Source of the DNA: CAVWSM01 sp963798505
GTDB lineage: Bacteria; Actinomycetota; Actinomycetes; Jiangellales; Jiangellaceae
NCBI GenBank assembly: GCA_963798505.1
Contig: CAWCTX010000005.1
Coordinates: forward strand, 1,234,566 to 1,298,565
Length of the DNA stretch: 64,000 nt
Direction: 5' to 3'
Shown: piece after piece, positions 1 to 7,198 of the stretch
Layout: each line of letters starts with the position of its first letter
Position numbering within the stretch: position 1 is the first letter of the stretch
The notes under the pieces: model-generated
What the model was told of the DNA's origin: nothing
The model's database searches: none
What the model saw: only the letters and a program-made list of their open reading frames with translations
Program-made: the position numbers and the translations under genes

Positions 1-1568
1 GCAGCCTTCTCGAGCGCCTCCTCGATCCGCGGTCGGATGCCTTCGAACACCCCGTCGTCCTCGGCGAAGCCGCGCGCATGCACCTCGGGCCGCGTCGCGA
101 GCTTCCCGGTCACCGAGTCGATCACCACGATCACGGAGATGAACCCCTCCTCGCCGAGGATGCGCCGGTCCTTCAGCGAGCCCTCCGCGACGTCGCCGAC
201 CGTCGACCCGTCGACGAAGACGTTGCCGCAAGGCACGGAACCGACCACCTGCGCCACCCCGTCGGCGAGGTCGACGACAACACCGTCCTCGGCCAGCACC
301 ACTCGCTTGGCCGGCACCCCGGTGGCGATGGCGAGATCGGCGTTGGCACGCAGGTGACGGAACTCCCCGTGCACCGGCATCACATTCCGCGGGCGCACGA
401 TGTTGTAGCAGTAGAGCAGCTCGCCCGCGCTGGCGTGCCCGGACACGTGCACCACCGCGTTGCCGCGGTGCACGACCTTGGCGCCCCATCGCGTCAGCCC
501 GTTGATCACCCGCGAGACGGCGTTCTCGTTGCCGGGGATCAGGCTCGACGCCAGCACGACGACATCGCCGGGCTCGACCCGGATCTGGTTGTGGTCGCGG
601 TTGGCGATGCGAGCCAGCGCGGACATCGGCTCGCCCTGCGACCCGGTGGAGATCAGCACGACCTCCTCGGGGCGGAAGTTGTCGATCGACCGGGCGTCGA
701 CGAGCGTGTCGCCCGGCACCGTGAGGTAGCCGAGGTCCCGCGCGACCCCCATGTTTCGCACCATGGACCGACCGACGAAGGCCACCTTGCGGCGGTGCTT
801 CACCGCGGTGTCGAGGACCTGCTGCACTCGGTGCACGTGCGAGGCGAAGCTCGCGACAATGATGCGCTGCTGGGCGGTGGCGAAGACCCGCTCGAGTGCC
901 GGGGAGATGTCCCGCTCGTGCGTCGTGAAGCCGCCGACCTCGGCATTGGTCGAGTCGACCATGAACAGGTCGACGCCCTCCTCGCCCAACCGGGCGAATC
1001 CGCGCAGGTCGGTGAGCCGCCCGTCGAGCGGCAGCTGGTCCATCTTGAAGTCGCCCGTGTGCAGCACGAGACCGGCCGGCGTACGGATCGCGACGGCGAG
1101 CGCGTCGGGAATCGAGTGGTTGACCGCGAGGAACTCCGTGTCGAACGGCCCGAGCCGCTCGCGCTGCCCCTCCCGAACCGTGAGCTGGTAGGCCTCGATG
1201 CGGTGCTCGCGGAGCTTGGCCTCGACGAAGGCCAACGTGAGCTTCGACCCCACGAGCGGGATGTCGGGACGCTCGCGCAGCAGGAACGGCACCGCGCCGA
1301 TGTGGTCCTCGTGCCCGTGGGTGAGTACGACAGCCTCGATGCGGTCGAGTCGACCCCGGATGTAGTCGAAGTCCGGCAGGATCAGATCGACCCCGGGCTG
1401 GTTGTCCTCGGGGAACAGCACGCCGCAGTCGACGATCAGCAGCCGGTCGTCGTACTCGAAGACCGTCATGTTGCGTCCCACCTCGCCGATCCCTCCGAGG
1501 GGGACGATGCGCAGCGTGCCGGGCGCAGCAGGCGGTGGTGGCGACAGCTCGGGGTGCGGATGGCTCAT
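1..1568 (-). CDS. rnj: Ribonuclease J (partial, 3' end outside window)
   Basis: RNase J is a dual endo/5'-exoribonuclease of the metallo-beta-lactamase / beta-CASP family that processes mRNA and rRNA in the cytoplasm. About 522 codons are visible and the C-terminus runs off the left edge; the family is usually about 560 residues. The protein begins MSHPHPEL and soon reads LRIVPLGGIGEVGRNM. The zinc motif THGHEDHIGA lies near residues 80-86, HTGDFKMD and VDSTNAE follow, and the beta-CASP region has VSGHAS and PVHGEFRHL. The ATG at 1568 overlaps the dapA stop (ATGA), so the two genes are translationally coupled. RNase J next to dapA is the usual actinobacterial order. Confidence 0.96.
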   Translation of the reverse strand, partial: MSHPHPELSPPPPAAPGTLRIVPLGGIGEVGRNMTVFEYDDRLLIVDCGVLFPEDNQPGVDLILPDFDYIRGRLDRIEAVVLTHGHEDHIGAVPFLLRERPDIPLVGSKLTLAFVEAKLREHRIEAYQLTVREGQRERLGPFDTEFLAVNHSIPDALAVAIRTPAGLVLHTGDFKMDQLPLDGRLTDLRGFARLGEEGVDLFMVDSTNAEVGGFTTHERDISPALERVFATAQQRIIVASFASHVHRVQQVLDTAVKHRRKVAFVGRSMVRNMGVARDLGYLTVPGDTLVDARSIDNFRPEEVVLISTGSQGEPMSALARIANRDHNQIRVEPGDVVVLASSLIPGNENAVSRVINGLTRWGAKVVHRGNAVVHVSGHASAGELLYCYNIVRPRNVMPVHGEFRHLRANADLAIATGVPAKRVVLAEDGVVVDLADGVAQVVGSVPCGNVFVDGSTVGDVAEGSLKDRRILGEEGFISVIVVIDSVTGKLATRPEVHARGFAEDDGVFEGIRPRIEEALEKA

Positions 1569-2470
1569 GCGCTGATCCCGGCCGCCGCGAGGTCGGCGCG
1601 GAGGAGCTCGACCTGCTCATCGGTCGCATCGACCAGCGGAGAACGGACGGTCCGCGTAGGCAGCACACCGAGCAGCTGCAGCGCCGCCTTGGCCATGATC
1701 ACGCCCTGGGTGCGCGTCATGATGGACCGTACGGCCGGGAGCAGCGACGCGTTGAGGCGTCGGGCCTCGGCCAGGTCACCCGCGTCGACCGCGCGGACCA
1801 TGGCGGCCAGCTGCGGGGTGGCGACGTGCGAGACGACGCTGACCATGCCGACGGCGCCCTGGGCCAGCTGCGCGAGGTTGATCGCGTCGGAGCCGCAGTA
1901 GTAGGCGAGGTCGGTGCGGGCGAGCACCCATGCGGTGGCGTAGAGGTCGTCCTTCGCATCCTTGACGGCGACGATGCGCTCGTGCTCCGCGAGCCGGACG
2001 AGCGTCTCGGTGTCGATCGCGGTGCCGGTGCGACCAGGGATGTCGTACAGAATCACCGGCAACGCGGTCGCGTCTGCCACGGCGCGGAAGTGCGCCAGCA
2101 GCCCATCTTGCGGCGGTTTGTTGTAGAAGGGCGTGACGACGAGCGCGCCGTGCGCCCCGGCCTTTTCGGCGGCGCGGGCCAGCTCGAGGCTGTGGTGAGT
2201 GTCGTAGGTGCCGACGCCTGCGACCACCTTGGCGCGGTCGCCGACGGCGTCGACAACGGCGCGCAGCAGCTGCTCCTTCTCGGCGTCGCTGGTCGTCGGG
2301 CTCTCACCGGTCGTCCCGCTGATCACCAGCCCGTCGTTGCCCTGGTCGACGAGGTGGGCGGCGAGCTTGGCCGCGCCGTCGAGGTCGAGCGAGCCGTCCG
2401 CGCGGAACGGCGTCGCCATGGCAGTCAGGACCCGCCCGAAGGGTGCCCCATAAGTCGAGTTCTCGGCCAT
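1565..2470 (-). CDS. dapA: 4-hydroxy-tetrahydrodipicolinate synthase
   Basis: DapA condenses pyruvate with aspartate semialdehyde, the first committed step of lysine/diaminopimelate synthesis. The 301-residue protein is an N-acetylneuraminate-lyase-type TIM barrel of normal length. The substrate loop SGTTGESPT is at 51-59, the catalytic tyrosine is in YDIPGRTGT (Y142), and the Schiff-base lysine is K170 in IVAVKDAKDD. The gene starts at ATG 2470, and its TGA overlaps the rnj ATG by four bases. dapB lies about 4 kb away on the same strand, separated by unrelated plus-strand genes. Confidence 0.96.
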   Translation of the reverse strand: MAENSTYGAPFGRVLTAMATPFRADGSLDLDGAAKLAAHLVDQGNDGLVISGTTGESPTTSDAEKEQLLRAVVDAVGDRAKVVAGVGTYDTHHSLELARAAEKAGAHGALVVTPFYNKPPQDGLLAHFRAVADATALPVILYDIPGRTGTAIDTETLVRLAEHERIVAVKDAKDDLYATAWVLARTDLAYYCGSDAINLAQLAQGAVGMVSVVSHVATPQLAAMVRAVDAGDLAEARRLNASLLPAVRSIMTRTQGVIMAKAALQLLGVLPTRTVRSPLVDATDEQVELLRADLAAAGISA

Positions 2471-2576
2471 GGTCGAAGGCTACCGGTCGGGGACGTCGGG
2501 GCAGGTTGCAGATATTGGCAGGTAACAATGCGTGTATCGACGTGCGCCATGAGCATCCGTACGGCACGCTGGTGTT

Positions 2577-3056
2577 GTGGACACGGGGGTCCGCACGCTC
2601 GGGCGTTTCGTCCGCTGGGGGCTGGTCCACGGGCCAGCCTGGGGCGTGCTTGCCATGGTGCTCAACTCGCTGTTGCCCGAGGACGTCGCCGCGATCGGCG
2701 GCCAGGGGCTCGCCCTCGACCTGCTGGCAGGCGCCGCCGCCGGCGTCGTGGCGGGGCCGGTGCTCGGCCTGATCGTCGGCATCACGTGTGTCGCCGCGGC
2801 GCATCTGCCCCGGTGGCTGCTCGATGCCCCTGACTACGTCGCCATGGCCGCGGTGCTCGGCGCCGCAGCCGTCGTCGTGCGGCCGTTGGAGAACGGCAAC
2901 GATCCGGTGCTGTCACTTCTGGCACTCGGAGCCGTGGCACTCCCCGCGGTGATCGATGCGGCATTGAGCGCCGCCTCGCTGCTGCATCCGCTCCATCCGG
3001 AGCAGCTCGAGGCTCGGCGCCCGTTGCGGCTGCCGGCTCGACTCCGCTTCCGCTAA
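2577..3056 (+). CDS. Hypothetical integral membrane protein
   Basis: I do not recognise this family. The 159-residue protein is very hydrophobic and probably has four or five membrane spans: near 16-33, two between 45 and 76, 87-104 and 110-136. A charged, proline-rich tail (EARRPLRLPARLRFR) is probably cytoplasmic. The start used is GTG 2577. I see no convincing ribosome-binding site, so the start is uncertain. It is divergent from dapA across about 100 bases and is followed at once by a long hairpin (3070-3120). Confidence 0.6.
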   Translation: MDTGVRTLGRFVRWGLVHGPAWGVLAMVLNSLLPEDVAAIGGQGLALDLLAGAAAGVVAGPVLGLIVGITCVAAAHLPRWLLDAPDYVAMAAVLGAAAVVVRPLENGNDPVLSLLALGAVALPAVIDAALSAASLLHPLHPEQLEARRPLRLPARLRFR

Positions 3057-3069
3057 CCTCGCCGACTTC

Positions 3070-3120
3070 GACGCAACGCCACCCCGCGTCGAACCTATCG
3101 ACGCAGGGTGCCGTTGCGTC
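3070..3120. terminator. Long near-perfect hairpin, probable terminator
   Basis: The left arm 3070-3084 (GACGCAACGCCACCC) pairs with 3106-3120 (GGGTGCCGTTGCGTC) with one mismatch. Inside it, GCGTCGA (3086-3092) pairs perfectly with TCGACGC (3098-3104) around a five-base loop. The 51-base structure begins 13 bases after the membrane-protein stop and ends 26 bases before the next start. It has no T-tract. It may terminate the upstream gene or insulate the downstream one. Confidence 0.6.
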
Positions 3121-3146
3121 CATGGGTGCCTGCAAGGATTGCCGCC

Positions 3147-3692
3147 ATGGCCGATCGAAGCGTGCGCCTCGCCCGACCCGCCGAAGCGCCGGCCATCGGG
3201 GCCGTCCAAGCCCGCTCGTGGACCAAGTCGTACGCATCGGTGCTGCCCGGCGACGTGCTCGGCGATCTCGACGCTGCCGGGTTCGCGCAGGTCTGGGGGC
3301 TGGCGATCGAGCGGCCGCCGACGGCCCGGCACCGTGTGCTGGTCGCGCTCGATGGCAACCGCGTCGTGGGCTTCGCCGCGACTGCGCCGAGCGAGTCGCC
3401 GGACGCCGAGCCCGGCGCCGACGGTGAGATCGTCGCGTTCCACGTCGACCCCGGCGAGTTGGGCGCCGGCCACGGCTCGCGCCTGCTGACGGCGTGCGTC
3501 GAGACGCTGCGCGCCGACGGGTTCATTCGCGGGGAGGCGTGGATGCTCGCGCAGGACGACGCGCGGCGGGCGTTCTTCGAGGGCGCCGGCTGGGCGCCGG
3601 ACGGGGCGCACCGGCGGCTCGACCTCTACGGCGACGAACAGGTGATGATCAGCGAGGTACGCCTGCACACCGACGTACGGCCGGAGTCGTGA
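3147..3692 (+). CDS. GNAT-family N-acetyltransferase
   Basis: This is a predicted acetyl-CoA-dependent N-acyltransferase of 181 residues with unknown substrate. The fold-specific parts are visible: VVGFAATAP (beta 3-4), IVAFHVDPGELGAGHGSRLL (acetyl-CoA pyrophosphate loop, here GAGHGS), and AWMLAQDDARRAFFEGAGWAPDG (C-terminal motif). I chose ATG 3147 (MADRSVRLARP); the frame is open to an upstream GTG at 3108, but that would start inside the hairpin. The TGA overlaps the azlC GTG start by four bases, so it is co-transcribed and coupled with azlCD. Confidence 0.85.
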   Translation: MADRSVRLARPAEAPAIGAVQARSWTKSYASVLPGDVLGDLDAAGFAQVWGLAIERPPTARHRVLVALDGNRVVGFAATAPSESPDAEPGADGEIVAFHVDPGELGAGHGSRLLTACVETLRADGFIRGEAWMLAQDDARRAFFEGAGWAPDGAHRRLDLYGDEQVMISEVRLHTDVRPES

Positions 3693-4378
3693 CCGACTGG
3701 CCGGAGGCCAGGCGCGAGGTCGTCCGCGACGCGCTCGGCGTGGGGATCGCCACGGGTGCGTACGGCCTCTCGTACGGCGCCATCGGTGTGGCCAGCGGCC
3801 TGTCGGTCGTGCAGACGTGCGCGTTGTCGGTCCTGCTGTTCAGCGGCGGGTCGCAGTTCGCGCTGGCTGGTGTGGTCGGCGCCGGGGGCTCACCGGTCAC
3901 TGGCACGGCAACCGCGATCCTGCTCGGCACCCGCAACGCGTTGTACGGGCCCCGCCTCGCCACGCTGCTCGACGTGCGCGGGACGCGTCGGCTCGTCGCG
4001 GCCCAGCTCACCATCGACGAGTCAACGGCGATGGCCGTCGGGCAGGAGGGCGCGAGGCCGGCGCGGCTGGCGTTCTGGGCGACCGGCCTCGCGGTCTATG
4101 TGCTGTGGAATCTCGCGACGCTGCTGGGCGCAATCGCCGGCTCTGCGCTGGGCGAGCCGGAAACGTACGGCCTGGACGCCGCGGTCGGCGCGGCGTTCCT
4201 GGCGCTGCTGTGGCCGCGGCTCACCGACGGGACGTCGCGGCTGGTGGCCGTGCTGGCAGCGGCCGTCGCGCTGGGTCTCATTCCCCTGACGCCGGCAGGC
4301 GTCCCGGTGATGGCGGCGGCGCTCGTCGCTCTGGTAGTCGGCTTGCGTGCGCCGGCAACCGACATGAAGGAGGCGTGA
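3689..4378 (+). CDS. azlC: AzlC family branched-chain amino acid exporter, large subunit
   Basis: AzlC works with the small AzlD subunit to export branched-chain amino acids or their analogues across the membrane. The 229-residue protein has the family pattern: DALGVGIATGAYGLSYGAIGVASGLS near the start, SVLLFSGGSQFALAGVVGAGG, and TAILLGTRNALYGPRLATLL, with about six to seven membrane spans. The start is GTG 3689 in a GTGA overlap with the acetyltransferase. Its stop overlaps the azlD start (TGATG), as expected for two subunits made in balanced amounts. Confidence 0.88.
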   Translation: MTDWPEARREVVRDALGVGIATGAYGLSYGAIGVASGLSVVQTCALSVLLFSGGSQFALAGVVGAGGSPVTGTATAILLGTRNALYGPRLATLLDVRGTRRLVAAQLTIDESTAMAVGQEGARPARLAFWATGLAVYVLWNLATLLGAIAGSALGEPETYGLDAAVGAAFLALLWPRLTDGTSRLVAVLAAAVALGLIPLTPAGVPVMAAALVALVVGLRAPATDMKEA

Positions 4379-4683
4379 TGGCGCTCTGGTGGGCGGTGCT
4401 TGTGGCGTCGGCGGGATGCTTCGCGCTCAAGCTCGCTGGCCTGTCGGTGCCGCAGGAGGTGCTCGACCGGCCGGTCGTGCAGCGCATCGCCGCGCTGCTG
4501 CCGGTGGCGCTCATGGCCGCGCTCGTCGTGGTGCAGACATTTGCGGGCGAACGGGCGATCGTCATCGACGCGCGCGTGGCCGGGCTCGGCGTCGCCGTTG
4601 TCGCCCTGTTGTGCAGGGCGCCGTTCCTCGTCGTCGTCGGGTTGGCTGCGGTGACCGCCGCGCTTCTCCGCGTTGTGACGTGA
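4378..4683 (+). CDS. azlD: AzlD family branched-chain amino acid exporter, small subunit
   Basis: AzlD is the small membrane partner of AzlC. The 101-residue protein has the family size and layout: WWAVLVASAGCFALKLAGLSVP, then a loop ending LDRPVVQRIAALLPVALMAALVV, and two more hydrophobic segments to the C-terminus, giving about four spans. The ATG at 4378 shares its A with the azlC stop. This is the last gene of the GNAT-azlC-azlD operon. Confidence 0.87.
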   Translation: MALWWAVLVASAGCFALKLAGLSVPQEVLDRPVVQRIAALLPVALMAALVVVQTFAGERAIVIDARVAGLGVAVVALLCRAPFLVVVGLAAVTAALLRVVT

Positions 4684-4770
4684 CGGGTCCCAGCGCTCGA
4701 GATCCTGGACGGTCCACGCACCTCACTAGGGCGCCCGGGTGACGGCGACGATGCGTTCGGTTTGAATGCG

Positions 4771-4823
4771 TTGACGCAACCAGGTGATTGCTATAAGTTG
4801 AGTAGCAACCAACTGATTGCTAC
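4771..4823 (+). promoter_or_regulatory. Promoter with overlapping ArsR-type inverted repeats
   Basis: TTGACG (4771-4776) and TATAAG (4792-4797), 15 bases apart, resemble a sigma-70-type promoter with a short spacer. Two overlapping inverted repeats cover the -10 region: TTGCTA (4788-4793) with TAGCAA (4803-4808), and GTAGCAA (4802-4808) with TTGCTAC (4817-4823). Because the operon encodes its own ArsR protein, this is a likely autoregulatory operator. It ends just before the ribosome-binding site GAGGAG at 4825. Confidence 0.55.
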
Positions 4824-4836
4824 AGAGGAGACGCAC

Positions 4837-5274
4837 ATGGCATTCCCCGACCGGATCGAGCGCACACTCCAGCTGGCCCACCCGCCAGAGCGGGTGTGGG
4901 CGGCGCTGACCACCGCCGACGGCCTGGGCACCTGGTTCGGGCATCGCGCCGAGATCGACCTGCGCGTCGGTGGCCAGGCCAAGCTCACCTGGGACAGCGG
5001 CGACACCGCCACCCTCACCATCGAGCGCCTCGAACCGCCACGCGTCTTCGGCTACACCTGGCCGGTCTCCGGCCTTCCCGACGGCGATCCGCGACGCACC
5101 TATGTGGAGTTCACGCTGGAGCCCACCAGCACCGGCACCGCGCTGACGTTGGTCGAAAGCGGGTTCGCGCAACTGCCGGATGCCGCAGACCACAAGGTGG
5201 CCTATTCGGGCAACACCGAGGGCTGGGCGAACGAGCTCGGTGAGCTGGTCGCATACCTCGATGGCCAAGCCTGA
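4837..5274 (+). CDS. SRPBCC (AHSA1/START-like) domain protein
   Basis: The 145-residue helix-grip protein belongs to the AHSA1/SRPBCC group, whose members bind hydrophobic ligands. Visible signatures are ERTLQLAHPPERVWAALTTADGLGTWFG at the N-terminus, RVGGQAKLTW, RVFGYTW, and GWANELGELVAYLDG at the C-terminus. ATG 4837 is preceded by GAGGAG at good spacing; upstream in-frame starts fall inside the operator. It overlaps the following ArsR gene by 14 bases. SRPBCC-ArsR pairs are common in actinobacteria, but the ligand is usually unknown. Confidence 0.85.
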   Translation: MAFPDRIERTLQLAHPPERVWAALTTADGLGTWFGHRAEIDLRVGGQAKLTWDSGDTATLTIERLEPPRVFGYTWPVSGLPDGDPRRTYVEFTLEPTSTGTALTLVESGFAQLPDAADHKVAYSGNTEGWANELGELVAYLDGQA

Positions 5275-5590
5275 TCTGGAGGCCGTGGCGCAGGAGGTCT
5301 TCGCCGCCTTGGCCGATCCGAGCCGGCGAGGGGTCCTCGCCGCGCTCGCGGCCAGGGGGCCGGCCACCGCGACAGATCTGGCCGCCCAATTGCCGATCAC
5401 CCGGCAGGCCATCGCCAAGCATCTCGCCCTGCTGGCCGAGGCGGGGCTGGTGGTGGCCGAGCCGGGAGAGCGGCGCCGAGTCCGTTACCGGCTGGACTCC
5501 GCGCCCATGAAGGTGGCACAGCAATTCCTGGCCGCGCTTGCCCGCGACTGGGACGGCCCACTGGCCGCCCTGCAAGACCGGTTGAAGTGA
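5261..5590 (+). CDS. ArsR-family helix-turn-helix transcriptional regulator
   Basis: The 109-residue winged-helix repressor begins MAKPDLEAVAQEVFAALADPSRRGVLAAL, typical of the ArsR/SmtB fold. The recognition region reads TATDLAAQLPITRQAIAKHLALLAEAGLV at about 43-71, and the wing GERRRVRYRLD follows. No metal-binding cysteine cluster is present, so it probably senses something other than a soft metal. It overlaps the SRPBCC gene, is probably made from the same mRNA, and likely represses the 4771-4823 promoter. Confidence 0.88.
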   Translation: MAKPDLEAVAQEVFAALADPSRRGVLAALAARGPATATDLAAQLPITRQAIAKHLALLAEAGLVVAEPGERRRVRYRLDSAPMKVAQQFLAALARDWDGPLAALQDRLK

Positions 5591-5700
5591 GGGCCGGCTC
5601 CCGCACGACCCCCACCGGACGACCCCGCGCAGCGCTGGGCCGTCCTGCCTACCGAAGTCGCTGTCCGAGTCTCGACCAACCCCGCCCACAGGAGGATCTG

Positions 5701-5916
5701 TTGTTCGATCCGACCGCGATGATCATGGCTGACAAGGCGACCCAGCACCACATGCTGTCCGCCCGCCTAAAGGCGAGCATGACGCCCGAACGCCCGCCGC
5801 GGCAGCGCGGCGACGCGATGCGCCGGCTGACCGTGGTGGCGCTTCGCCGTCTCGCCGACCGGCTCGAGCCGCGCCGCGTCAACACCTCCGCGCCAGCGCC
5901 TTGCGAAGTCGGTTGA
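5701..5916 (+). CDS. Small hypothetical protein
   Basis: The 71-residue ORF begins at TTG 5701, five bases after a strong AGGAGG (5690-5695), which is why I accept it as a gene. ATG 5719 and ATG 5725 are weaker alternatives. The product (FDPTAMIMADKATQHHML... then an Arg-rich half) has no domain I recognise. The N-terminal half could be one amphipathic helix. It lies 110 bases after the ArsR gene on the same strand, and a perfect hairpin follows it. The function is unknown. Confidence 0.45.
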   Translation: MFDPTAMIMADKATQHHMLSARLKASMTPERPPRQRGDAMRRLTVVALRRLADRLEPRRVNTSAPAPCEVG

Positions 5917-5943
5917 GGCGCCGCCGGTCGCCGCGGTGCGGCG

Positions 5944-5969
5944 CATCCAGTCGGCTTAGCGACTGGATG
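5944..5969. terminator. Hairpin between convergent genes
   Basis: CATCCAGTCG (5944-5953) and CGACTGGATG (5960-5969) form a perfect ten-pair stem with a six-base loop. It sits between the stop of the plus-strand small ORF (5916) and the stop of the minus-strand TPR-like gene (5991), so it could end both transcripts. There is no long T-tract. Confidence 0.6.
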
Positions 5970-5990
5970 TCACATCGGTTCACGCAAATA

Positions 5991-6438
5991 TCAGTCGCCC
6001 TCGCTTCGGTGTAGCCCGATGGCGTGGCGCATCGCTTCCCGGGCGCGCCGACGGTCGCCGGCGTCGTCGTAGGCGATCGCGAGGCGATACCACGCCTGCC
6101 AGTCCTGCGGAGCCGCCTCGACCTCGTCGCGACGGGCGACAAAGGCCGCGTCAGCGGCAGCCCGCTCCGCGCGGCCGGAGGGGCGCCGGGGCAGGTCGTC
6201 CGGGGGAAGCCCGCCGGCTGTCGCAAGCTCGGCCGCCAGCTGCTGCATGTCCCGCCCGAAGCTGACCTCGCGCCACACCAGCATCGCCGCCACCACGGGC
6301 ACGGCGATCACGCCGAGGCCGAGCAGCACCGCAGCAGGCTCGCCGTCGCTGATGAGCGCGACCCCGCGCCACGCGATGAGTGCCGAGACCAGCGTCGCGA
6401 CTGCCGGCAAGCAGCCAGGCAACGACCCGAGCGGTCAT
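5991..6438 (-). CDS. Membrane-anchored tetratricopeptide-like protein (frameshifted in this sequence)
   Basis: An N-terminal membrane segment pair (LVSALIAWRGVALI and AVLLGLGVIAVPVVAAMLVW) is followed by a soluble tail with one TPR-like helix pair (DWQAWYRLAIAYDDAGDRRRAREAMRHAIGLH). The natural start is probably ATG 6438, in ATGA overlap with the dapB stop, reading MTARVVAWLLA. The remaining protein is in another frame, from about 6405 onward. One extra base near 6406 would explain this. If the sequence is correct instead, the only start is TTG 6422, which has no ribosome-binding site. The function is unknown. Confidence 0.6.
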
Positions 6439-7184
6439 GGAAGACCCAGGAAGGCGTCCAGTCCCACGGTCAGCCCCGGCGTCGAGGGGACACGTCGGAT
6501 GCCCAGCAGGACACCCGGCATGAAAGACGCGCGGTTCATCGAGTCGTGTCGGATAGACAGCGTCTCCCCCGCGTCGCCGAGCAGCACCTCCTGGTGCGCG
6601 ACGAGCCCCCGAAGCCGAACGGCATGCACATGCACACCGTCGACCACACTGCCGCGGGCGCCGTCGAGCGCCTCGGTTGTCGCGTCGGGGACGGGCCCCC
6701 GCCCCGCCGCTGCGCGGGCCGCCGCCACCCGCTCGGCCGTGCGACGCGCGGTGCCCGATGGCGCGTCCGCCTTGTCGGGATGGTGGAGCTCGACGATCTC
6801 CACGGACTCGTAGAACCGGGCCGCCTGCTCGGCGAACCGCATCATCAGCACCGCGCCCACCGAGAAGTTCGGCGCGATCAGGACACCGACCTGCGGAGCT
6901 TCGGCGAGCCAGCCGCGCACCGTGTCGAGCCGATCTGGCGTGAAGCCGGTAGTGCCGACGACCGCGTGGATGCCGTGCTCGATGCAGAAGCGAAGGTTGT
7001 CCATGACGGCGTCGGGGCGAGTCAGGTCGACGGCCACCTCAGCGCCGGCTTCGGTCCCCATCGGGAGCGGGTCATCCCGTCCGATCCGCGCGACCAGATC
7101 GAGGTCGTCGGCGGCCTCGACAGCCGCGCACGCCTCGCTGCCCATGCGCCCGTGCGCGCCGAGCACAGCCACCCTGATCGTCAT
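6435..7184 (-). CDS. dapB: 4-hydroxy-tetrahydrodipicolinate reductase
   Basis: DapB reduces the DapA product with NAD(P)H in lysine/diaminopimelate synthesis. The 249-residue protein has the dinucleotide motif VLGAHGRMGSE at the N-terminus, the conserved VVGTTGF, APNFSVGAVLMMRFA, and the substrate signature ELHHPDKADAPSGTA with the catalytic His pair and Lys. The start is ATG 7184. The stop overlaps the presumed start of the TPR-like gene. The M16 peptidase gene ends only 14 bases upstream, so they are probably one operon. Confidence 0.95.
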   Translation of the reverse strand: MTIRVAVLGAHGRMGSEACAAVEAADDLDLVARIGRDDPLPMGTEAGAEVAVDLTRPDAVMDNLRFCIEHGIHAVVGTTGFTPDRLDTVRGWLAEAPQVGVLIAPNFSVGAVLMMRFAEQAARFYESVEIVELHHPDKADAPSGTARRTAERVAAARAAAGRGPVPDATTEALDGARGSVVDGVHVHAVRLRGLVAHQEVLLGDAGETLSIRHDSMNRASFMPGVLLGIRRVPSTPGLTVGLDAFLGLP

Positions 7185-7198
7185 CGGGTCCCTCTCGC

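Noticed and set aside
78..1901. A 607-codon plus-strand frame across rnj and dapA
   Set aside because: It is antisense to two well-conserved genes and the translation has no domain.
2506..2529. TTGCAG and TAACAAT as a promoter between dapA and 2577
   Set aside because: Only 11 bases separate them, too short for a sigma-70-type promoter on either strand.
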